A stretch of DNA of 19,459 nucleotides, taken from contig DEQR01000008.1 in NCBI GenBank assembly GCA_002360535.1, positions 1-19,459 on the forward strand. Reading direction: 5' to 3'. Of the stretch, positions 13,901 to 19,459 are shown in pieces. Under the pieces are notes generated by a model. That model made no database searches. It saw only the letters and a list, made by a program, of their open reading frames with translations, and was not told the origin of the DNA. The stretch is from Thiobacillus sp. UBA3361. Lineage in GTDB: Bacteria > Pseudomonadota > Gammaproteobacteria > Burkholderiales > Thiobacillaceae. The translations under genes were made by a program, and so were the position numbers. The first letter of the stretch is position 1, and each line of letters starts with the position of its first letter.

Positions 13901-15222
13901 CGCGCCTTGCGGTTGGTGGCCTGTATCGGTCTGGGTGGCGCCAGGCTGGGCTGCGTCACCTTCGCTCCGCCCGGCAGGGTGATGAGGCCGCCGGACGCGG
14001 GGGCGCGTTTCTTGCCCGCGGCCACTTCGTTGATGAGCTGGATCTGCTTGGGCAGGCATTTGCTCAGGGCATAGCGGTCCAGCACCGTCTGCCGTGCGGC
14101 GCGGCGGAGGGCGGCCATGCGGTCCGGGTGGTCGAGGACGTGATCGACCTGGTCGGCCATCTCTTCCGGGGAGAAAAAGTCCGCCAACAGGCCGTTCTGG
14201 CCGTCCTTGATGACCTCCAGGACGGGCGCGGTGCGCGAGCCGATCACCAGGCAGCCGGCGGACATGGCCTCGAGCATGGACCAGGACAGCACGAAGGGGG
14301 CGCTCAGGTAGATGTGGGCGGCGGACAGCTGCAGCAGACGCAGGAAGACGTCGTATTTGACCTTGCCCAGGAAGTGGATGCGGTCGAGGTCTAGGGCATC
14401 GCCGAGTTCCGCCAGCATTTGCTCCCGATAGTTACCGCCCCCGGCCGGCCGGCCACCGTAGCTGACGCCATCGCCGCCCACCACGATGATGTGGGCCTGG
14501 GGGCGCCGCTGCTGGATCATTGCCGCCGCGCGCATGAAGCTGGGGAAGCCCCGGTAAGGTTCCAGGTTGCGCGCCACGTAGGTGATCACCTCGTCGCCCG
14601 CCTTGAAGCGCAGGCCCTGCTTCAGGGTGCCGGTCACCTGCGGGTCGGGTTTGACCTGATCGGTATCGACTCCATCATGCAATACGGTGATCTGGCCGCG
14701 GAAGGCCTCCGGGTGCTGGTGCCACTGCCAATGGGTGGGTGTGATGCCCCAATCGGCGATCTCCAGGTTCAGGTAGTGCAGGTCGTTGCGAGTCTGGATG
14801 CGGCAAACATCATCCACGCTGGGCGGCTTGAAAAAGTCCACGTCCGTGCCGAACGGCCGGTAGAACCACTCGAAATAGCCCAGCAGCGGCACGCCTGGCC
14901 AGATGTTTTTCAGATACAGGGCCTCGCCCCAGCCTACATGGGCGACGATCACGTCGGGCCGAAATCCCTTCTTCCTGGCTTCCAGGGCCGCGTTTGCCAC
15001 GGCCTGGGCATTGAGGATGCCCTCTTCGGTCAGGCGCAGGTAGCGGTGCGTGCCGGCCGCGGGCTTGCGCGCCGGGGTGTACTCCAGCTTGCGCACGTTG
15101 GGCAGATCGGGCTTGCCGGCGCGGGTGATGAACACCACCTCGTTGCCCGGCACCGCCGCCATGCGTGGTGCCAGGTGCTTGAATTGGCCCGGGCAGTTCT
15201 GGTGAACGAACAGGACTTTCAC
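13897..15222 (-). CDS. Glycosyltransferase family 4 (group 1) protein
   Basis: Retaining GT-B glycosyltransferase of 441 residues, probably cytoplasmic or membrane-associated. The N-terminal fold begins MKVLFVHQNCPGQFKHLAPR, a start shared by a subgroup of group 1 enzymes. The mid-protein VLHDGVDTDQVKPDP and ITYVARNLEPYRGFPSFMRA segments are the usual entry to the nucleotide-sugar-binding half, and LSWSMLEAMSAGCLVIGSRTAPVLEVI is the donor-site helix. The first Glu of the usual ExxxxxxxE motif appears replaced, while the second (VLEVI) is kept. It begins 10 bases after the adaptor gene stop, so it is the last gene of the type I secretion operon. Substrate and any link to the RTX protein are unknown. 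Its TAG stop overlaps the TAA of the M23 peptidase on the other strand. Confidence 0.9.
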   Translation of the reverse strand: MKVLFVHQNCPGQFKHLAPRMAAVPGNEVVFITRAGKPDLPNVRKLEYTPARKPAAGTHRYLRLTEEGILNAQAVANAALEARKKGFRPDVIVAHVGWGEALYLKNIWPGVPLLGYFEWFYRPFGTDVDFFKPPSVDDVCRIQTRNDLHYLNLEIADWGITPTHWQWHQHPEAFRGQITVLHDGVDTDQVKPDPQVTGTLKQGLRFKAGDEVITYVARNLEPYRGFPSFMRAAAMIQQRRPQAHIIVVGGDGVSYGGRPAGGGNYREQMLAELGDALDLDRIHFLGKVKYDVFLRLLQLSAAHIYLSAPFVLSWSMLEAMSAGCLVIGSRTAPVLEVIKDGQNGLLADFFSPEEMADQVDHVLDHPDRMAALRRAARQTVLDRYALSKCLPKQIQLINEVAAGKKRAPASGGLITLPGGAKVTQPSLAPPRPIQATNRKAR

Positions 15223-15232
15223 GCGCCGGCGG

Positions 15233-16576
15233 TCACTCTTCGAGCAGACCGCGCCGCATCTGGTCCACGATGGGCTTGAACAGGTACTCCAGGGGGGTGC
15301 GCTCGCCGGTCACGATATAGACCTCGGCGGGCATGCCGGGCTGCAGGGCCAGGCCCGTGGTCTGGCCGGGCTCCACCTCCACCTGTGCCAGATAGTAGGC
15401 ATCACCGCGCTGGTCGTCTGTGAAACGGTCCGCCGACACCCGCGTCACCTTGCCCTGGAACACCGGCGTGGTGCGCCAGTTCAGGGAGGTGAAACGCACC
15501 TCGGCGGGCAGGTCGATATGCACCACGTCGATGTCGTCCGTACGCACCCGCGCCTCGACGATCAGCTTGTCGTTCTTGGGCACGATATTCAGGATGGGCA
15601 CGCCCTGATTGATCACCCCGCCGATGGTGTGCACTTGCAGGCCGAGCACCGTGCCGGCCTGGGGGGCGGCGATCTCCGTGCGGTTCAGGATATCCAGAGC
15701 CGCGGACAGGCGCTCATTGGCCTCGTTGAGTTGCGCGCGCACCGTCTGCAGCCGGTCGTTGGCCTCCTTCTGGGCCTCCTGCTTGAGGGTGATGATGCGC
15801 ATCTCGGTCTCGGCGATGCTTTCGCGCATGCCGGCCATGTCCGCGCGCAGCCGGCCGATGTCTCCACCCAGATTGGCCGCCTCCCGCTGCAGGGCGTAGT
15901 AGCGGGGCTTGGTGTACATGCCCTGTTCCAGCAGGCTCTCGGCGGCCTTGAGCTCTTCATGGATGTATTCGATCTTGGTCTTGGAGGCCGTCATCTGCGC
16001 CTCCAGGCCGAGGATCTTTTCGTTGTATTGCTGGTTGCGCTGACGCAAGAGGTTGATCTGCGCCTGCTGGGCGGCGTTGCGGCTGGCCAACAGGGCCTCC
16101 TCTCCCGCCAGCAGCCGTGCCACATGGGGGTCCGAGCGGCGCTCCAAGACGTCCTGGGGGAATGCCGCCCTGGCACGACCGTCGCGTTCCGCCTCCAGAC
16201 GCGCCATCTGTACGGACAGGACATCCTGTTGCCCGCGTAGCAGGGCGACGCGGGCGCGGGGGGTGGTGTCGTCGAGGCGCAGCAGGACCTGCCCGGCCTC
16301 CACGTTCTGGCCTTCTTTGACCAGGATTTCCTTGACGATGCCGCCTTCCAGATGCTGGATGGTCTTGCGTTCGCTGGCCACCTTGACCACGCCCGGCGCC
16401 ACCGCGGCGCTCATGATCGGGGCGAGCGCCGCCCAGGTGCCGAAACCGCCGAAGGCCAGCAGGATGATCAGGAAGCCGATCAGAACCATGCGCCGGCGGC
16501 TCGTTTCCACCTTGGGCGTCAGGTCCAGCACGGTCTCGTGACGGTCGGGAGAGGGTAGGGCTTTCAGATTGCTCAT
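15233..16576 (-). CDS. HlyD-family type I secretion periplasmic adaptor
   Basis: Membrane-fusion protein that links the inner-membrane ABC exporter to an outer-membrane TolC channel. It has 447 residues. A single membrane segment lies at about 30-50 (MVLIGFLIILLAFGGFGTWAAL). The lipoyl-like half-motif IQHLEGGIVKEILVKEGQNV follows at about 73-92. A long coiled-coil hairpin spans about 100-290, then come the second lipoyl half and beta-barrel (AAPQAGTVLGLQVHTIGGVI), ending in VYIVTGERTPLEYLFKPI, typical of PrtE/HlyD adaptors. The ATG at 16576 is chosen because AGGGGGG at 16589-16583 lies 6 bases upstream. It starts 2 bases after the ABC gene stop, so the pair is cotranscribed. Confidence 0.94.
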   Translation of the reverse strand: MSNLKALPSPDRHETVLDLTPKVETSRRRMVLIGFLIILLAFGGFGTWAALAPIMSAAVAPGVVKVASERKTIQHLEGGIVKEILVKEGQNVEAGQVLLRLDDTTPRARVALLRGQQDVLSVQMARLEAERDGRARAAFPQDVLERRSDPHVARLLAGEEALLASRNAAQQAQINLLRQRNQQYNEKILGLEAQMTASKTKIEYIHEELKAAESLLEQGMYTKPRYYALQREAANLGGDIGRLRADMAGMRESIAETEMRIITLKQEAQKEANDRLQTVRAQLNEANERLSAALDILNRTEIAAPQAGTVLGLQVHTIGGVINQGVPILNIVPKNDKLIVEARVRTDDIDVVHIDLPAEVRFTSLNWRTTPVFQGKVTRVSADRFTDDQRGDAYYLAQVEVEPGQTTGLALQPGMPAEVYIVTGERTPLEYLFKPIVDQMRRGLLEE

Positions 16577-16578
16577 GA

Positions 16579-18318
16579 TCAACCCCCCTGAGCCGCGAGC
16601 TTGGGTGCCGCCTGGCCCGGCGGCGGGGGCACGGCCTTGCGCGCCGCGGGCGGCGCCAGTTGGGACATGACCTGGGCACGGGTGCCGAACATTTCGATCA
16701 CTCCGTCGCGCAGCATCATCATCTTGTCCGCGCCCTGCAGGATGCTGGGCCGGTGGGTGATGACGACGATGGTGATGCCCTTCTTCTTGGCTTCGTCCAA
16801 GGCCTTGAGCAGCGCCTCCTCGCTCACCGAGTCCAGGTTGGAGTTGGGCTCGTCCAGCACCAGCAGGCGCGGATCGCCATACAGGGCGCGGGCCAGTGCG
16901 ATGTGCTGGCGCTGGCCGGCGGAAAGCATGGAACCGTAATCGCCGATGTCGGTGTCATAGCCGTTGGGCAGTTGCAAAATCATCTCGTGCACGCCCACCA
17001 GCTTGGCCGCCGCCACCACCGCCTCGGGGTCGTTTTCCGTATCCAGGCGGGCGATGTTGTGCCGTACCGTGCCGCTGAACAACTGCACGTCCTGGGGCAG
17101 ATAGCCGATGTGCTTGCCCAGTTCGTCCGGGTGCCAGGAAGCCAGATCGACACCGTCCAGCCGGGCACTGCCGCCACGCGGGCTGATGATGCCGACGATC
17201 AGCTTGGCCAGGGTGGTTTTACCCGCGCCGCTGGGGCCGACCACACCCAGGAATTCACCCGGTTCCAGGCCGAAGCCGATGCCCTTGAGGGTCAGCCGGT
17301 CTCCCGACGGCGTGGTCACCACGACTTTTTCCAGTTGCAGGCGGCCTTCCGGGGTGGGCAGCGACATGCGGTTGCGGTAGGTATGCATGCGCTCGTCCGA
17401 CAGGGCCTCCTTCAGCCTGCCATAGGCATCCTTGGCGCCCACCATGCTCTTCCAGGTGTTGATGGCGGATTCCACCGGTGCCAGGGCGCGGCCCATGAGG
17501 ATGGCGGCGGCGATGATGGCGCCGGTGAGTATTTCGTTGTGCAGGTAGAGGTAGGCGCCGGTGCCGTACAGGCCGATCTGCAGGATCATGCGCACGAACT
17601 TGGCCAGGGAGCGGCTGACGTTGGCGCGGTCCGCCAGATGAGACTGGGTGGCCATGGCATCGCCGTTGTGAAGCTTCCAGTGGTCCATCACCGCCGGCAT
17701 CATGCCCATGGCCTCGATGGCATCGGCATTGCGCACGTACTCTTCGATGCGCTGGTGTCCCTTCTGGGTCATTCCGCTTACGATCTTCAGCGGCTTGCGT
17801 GTGACCATCTCGTTGACCACCGCGATGGCGAACAGGATCAGACTGCCGATCAGGGCGAGGGTGCCCAGGGCGGGGTGCATCATGTAGATGACCAGCACAT
17901 AGATCGGGACGAAAGGGGCGTCGAACAGGGTGAAGATGCCCGGCCCGGTCAGGAAGGTGCGCAACTCGGCGGAGTCGCGCATGCGCTGGGCATTGCGTTG
18001 CGGGGTGCCGGCGGAGTGGCGGATGATGGCCTCCAGCACCTGAGGGGTGAGTTGGGTGTCCAGGGAGATGCCGACACGGATCAGCACGTGGGAGCGTACG
18101 TAATCCAGCAGGGCCTGGACCAGCATGGCCACGATGGCGGCCATGGTCAGCAGGATGAGGGTTTCCTGGCTGCGGCTGGTGAGCACGTGGGTGAAAACCG
18201 ACAGCATGTACAGCGGCAGGGTCAGCACCAGCAGGTTGAAGAAGAAACTGAAGACACCCAGCACCAGGAAAGTACTCCGGTAGCGGGCAAGGATCCTGCT
18301 CAGGGCGGTATCGGTCAT
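16579..18318 (-). CDS. Type I secretion ABC transporter, permease/ATPase (PrtD family)
   Basis: Inner-membrane exporter that hydrolyses ATP to move an unfolded substrate through a type I system. The 579 residues comprise a membrane domain (about 1-300, starting with the hydrophobic LVLGVFSFFFNLLVLTLPLYMLSVF) and a nucleotide-binding domain. Walker A is GPSGAGKTT at 361-369, the Q-loop Q409 (YLPQDVQLFSG), the signature LSAGQ at 465-469, Walker B LLVLDE at 485-490 and the H-loop H522. There is no C39 peptidase or C39-like domain, and the length matches PrtD-type exporters of RTX proteases and S-layer proteins rather than HlyB. It ends in a Pro/Ala-rich tail. A terminator separates it from the upstream RTX gene, so it may need its own promoter; none is convincing. 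Confidence 0.95.
   Translation of the reverse strand: MTDTALSRILARYRSTFLVLGVFSFFFNLLVLTLPLYMLSVFTHVLTSRSQETLILLTMAAIVAMLVQALLDYVRSHVLIRVGISLDTQLTPQVLEAIIRHSAGTPQRNAQRMRDSAELRTFLTGPGIFTLFDAPFVPIYVLVIYMMHPALGTLALIGSLILFAIAVVNEMVTRKPLKIVSGMTQKGHQRIEEYVRNADAIEAMGMMPAVMDHWKLHNGDAMATQSHLADRANVSRSLAKFVRMILQIGLYGTGAYLYLHNEILTGAIIAAAILMGRALAPVESAINTWKSMVGAKDAYGRLKEALSDERMHTYRNRMSLPTPEGRLQLEKVVVTTPSGDRLTLKGIGFGLEPGEFLGVVGPSGAGKTTLAKLIVGIISPRGGSARLDGVDLASWHPDELGKHIGYLPQDVQLFSGTVRHNIARLDTENDPEAVVAAAKLVGVHEMILQLPNGYDTDIGDYGSMLSAGQRQHIALARALYGDPRLLVLDEPNSNLDSVSEEALLKALDEAKKKGITIVVITHRPSILQGADKMMMLRDGVIEMFGTRAQVMSQLAPPAARKAVPPPPGQAAPKLAAQGG
16583..16589 (-). promoter_or_regulatory. Ribosome-binding site of the HlyD-type adaptor gene
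   Basis: AGGGGGG on the minus strand, 6 bases before the ATG at 16576, inside the last codons of the ABC gene. It decides against the TTG at 16582. Confidence 0.65.
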
Positions 18319-18406
18319 GTCGTGTCGAGTGTCTGGCTGGCCTGCGAAAGATGCAATTATTGCCGATGCTTTCCCGCATGGAGAAGCGCGGCTGGATATA
18401 TAGCGG
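18319..18406. other. Gap between RTX terminator and ABC exporter gene, no clear promoter
   Basis: This stretch is more AT-rich than its neighbours and contains TATATA near 18400 and TAATT near 18355 on the minus strand. Neither has a well-spaced -35 box. No Shine-Dalgarno precedes the ABC ATG. A promoter for the exporter operon may lie here but cannot be assigned. Confidence 0.3.
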
Positions 18407-18438
18407 AAAAAAAGGGCACGGGCTTTAATCCGTGCCCT
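18407..18438 (-). terminator. Rho-independent terminator after the RTX gene
   Basis: On the minus strand, AGGGCACGG (18438-18430) and CCGTGCCCT (18421-18413) form a perfect 9-bp stem with an 8-base loop, followed by a run of seven T (18413-18407). It lies about 50 bases after the RTX stop and about 90 bases before the ABC start. It should stop most RTX transcripts, leaving read-through or another promoter for the exporter genes. Confidence 0.88.
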
Positions 18439-18445
18439 GCCCTTC

Positions 18446-18475
18446 GAGACACAGCGTCCGGGGACGCCGTGTCTC
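18446..18475 (-). other. Stem-loop in the 3' UTR of the RTX gene
   Basis: GAGACACAGCGTC (18446-18458) and GACGCCGTGTCTC (18463-18475) form a 13-bp stem with one mismatch and a 4-base loop. It begins about 9 bases after the RTX stop. It has no T-tract, so it is more likely an mRNA-stabilising hairpin than a terminator. It stands directly upstream of the real terminator in the transcript. Confidence 0.7.
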
Positions 18476-18484
18476 TATGACGCA

Positions 18485-19459
18485 TTAAGCGCCGGGGAAG
18501 GTGTTGCCAGGAGCGTTGCAGCAGTCGCAGTTCGCGTCCACCAGCACGTTCATGGAGCTCTGCAGTTCGACCAGGGAGTTGATGCCATCCGGGCCGGGGG
18601 CAATGCCCAGGCCCTTCAGGACGATCATGTCCTCGGCGTCGCCGGTCCAGCTACCGTCGTTGTCCCAATCAAAGTAGATGGTCAGGTCGGTGCCGTTGTC
18701 CACCACGTGCACGTACGGATCCAGCGCCGCCGCGGAGGTGATGCTGGGGTTGGCGACACAGAAGTGGATGGTGTCGATGAAGTTCTGCGGGAACATGGGG
18801 TTGGCCTGTTCCATGCCGATCTCATCCGCGTCCATGACGTAGTCGGTGCTGCGCAGGGCCAGGCTGTCGAGCCAGCTGCCGCCGTTGCCGCCGATGTTGA
18901 CCTGGAAGCAGAAGGTGTCGTTGCCGTCACCGCCGTACATGGTGTCGTCCTGGTCGCCGCCGGCGATGGTGTCGTTCTCGTTGCCACCTTCGATCAAGTC
19001 GTTGCCATTGCCACCGCACAGGGTGTCCTTGCCCTCGCCGCCGGACATGACGTCGTCGTGGTTGCCACCGTGCATCCAGTCGGCCTCGTCGCCGCCGGAC
19101 ATGGTGTCTTCACCGTCGTTGCCGTACATCACGTCCTGGCCCAGACCACCGTCCATCAGGTCTTCGCCGGTGCCGCCGTCCATGGTGTCCTTGCCGTTGG
19201 CGCCGGTCATGGTGTCTTCGCCGTCGCCGCCGTTCATGGAGTCGTTGCCGAAGCCACCGTTCATGGCGTCGTCGCCGCCGTCACCGGACATGTTGTCGTT
19301 ACCGGAACCGCCGTCCATCTCGTCGTTGTCGTCGCCGCCGGACAGGGTGTCGGAACCGGAGTCGCCCATCAGGGTGTCGTCGCCGTCACCGCCGGACAGG
19401 TTGTCGTTGCCTTCCTCGCCCTGCAGCACGTCGTTGCCGGTGTCGCCGAAGCCGGTGTC
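18485..19459 (-). CDS. RTX calcium-binding repeat protein, probable type I secretion substrate (5' end outside window)
   Basis: 324 C-terminal residues are visible. The first 181 are twenty consecutive nonapeptides of the GGxGxDxUx type without interruption (19456-18917), such as NLSGGDGDD, TMDGGTGED and TMYGGDGND. These fold as a calcium-bound parallel beta-roll in the RTX family. Met fills the usual Leu/Ile/Phe position in 12 of 19 scorable repeats. A non-repeat C-terminal region of about 140 residues follows, containing DLTIYFDWDNDGSWTGDAEDMIVLKG, and the protein ends in CNAPGNTFPGA. Cysteines occur at C148, C184, C234 and C311/C313/C314, which is uncommon for RTX proteins. The first visible codon after the edge is not a start; the frame is open. 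It stands upstream of the ABC/adaptor genes on the same strand, so it is probably their cargo. Its activity (S-layer, adhesin, enzyme) lies in the missing part. Confidence 0.9.
   Translation of the reverse strand, partial: DTGFGDTGNDVLQGEEGNDNLSGGDGDDTLMGDSGSDTLSGGDDNDEMDGGSGNDNMSGDGGDDAMNGGFGNDSMNGGDGEDTMTGANGKDTMDGGTGEDLMDGGLGQDVMYGNDGEDTMSGGDEADWMHGGNHDDVMSGGEGKDTLCGGNGNDLIEGGNENDTIAGGDQDDTMYGGDGNDTFCFQVNIGGNGGSWLDSLALRSTDYVMDADEIGMEQANPMFPQNFIDTIHFCVANPSITSAAALDPYVHVVDNGTDLTIYFDWDNDGSWTGDAEDMIVLKGLGIAPGPDGINSLVELQSSMNVLVDANCDCCNAPGNTFPGA

Noticed and set aside
16660..18480. 606-residue plus-strand open frame opposite the ABC exporter gene
   Set aside because: It is the complement of a strongly supported gene. 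The translation is low-complexity, rich in Gly, His, Gln and Asp, with no motif, and is typical of antisense frames in GC-rich DNA.
18917..19456. Repetitive DNA as a CRISPR or satellite
   Set aside because: The 27-bp period encodes RTX nonapeptides in one open frame, so the repetition is protein-coding.

Overview
This GC-rich window looks like the chromosome of a proteobacterium, most likely a betaproteobacterium. The evidence is the order rpsU-yqeY-dnaG-rpoD with tsaD divergent and plsY/folB nearby, and a primary sigma factor with a long Ala/Pro/Lys-rich N-terminus. A gammaproteobacterium is not excluded. No tRNA, rRNA, CRISPR array, prophage or plasmid module was seen.

Layout. (1) 1-4134, minus strand: the macromolecular-synthesis operon, transcribed rpsU, yqeY, dnaG, rpoD. 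Good sigma70-type promoters stand before rpsU and rpoD. rpoD runs off the left edge, and its last 40 visible bases carry two in-frame stops inside conserved region 2, which looks like a poor-quality sequence end. (2) 4233-7052: tsaD (+), then plsY and an unassigned coiled-coil membrane protein translationally coupled to it (-), then folB (+) divergent from plsY. (3) 7054-9255: two facing arrays of 7-bp repeats, a TauE/SafE-type permease starting at the edge of the second array, xerD and an overlapping ogt. (4) 9298-9518: a 213-bp MITE-like element with 15-bp terminal inverted repeats between CTAG copies; the right CTAG supplies the stop codon of the next gene. (5) 9515-12720: a TPR/SPINDLY-like O-GlcNAc-transferase-family protein overlapping an upstream Rieske oxygenase alpha subunit. 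(6) 12881-13900: an exported M23 peptidase, convergent with the next operon and overlapping it by 4 bp. (7) 13897-19459, minus strand: a type I secretion locus with an RTX protein (5' end outside the window), a two-hairpin terminator, a PrtD-type ABC exporter, an HlyD-type adaptor and a family-4 glycosyltransferase.

How the genes fit together. The left part is housekeeping: translation, replication, transcription, tRNA modification, phospholipid and folate synthesis. The right part is an export module. The RTX gene lies directly upstream of the ABC/adaptor pair and is probably its substrate. The terminator between them would give more substrate than transporter mRNA. No TolC-like outer-membrane gene is visible. 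The most unusual items are the Met-rich, Cys-containing RTX protein, the MITE-like element, the heptamer arrays, and the uncharacterised protein coupled to plsY. None of these proves a new system from sequence alone.
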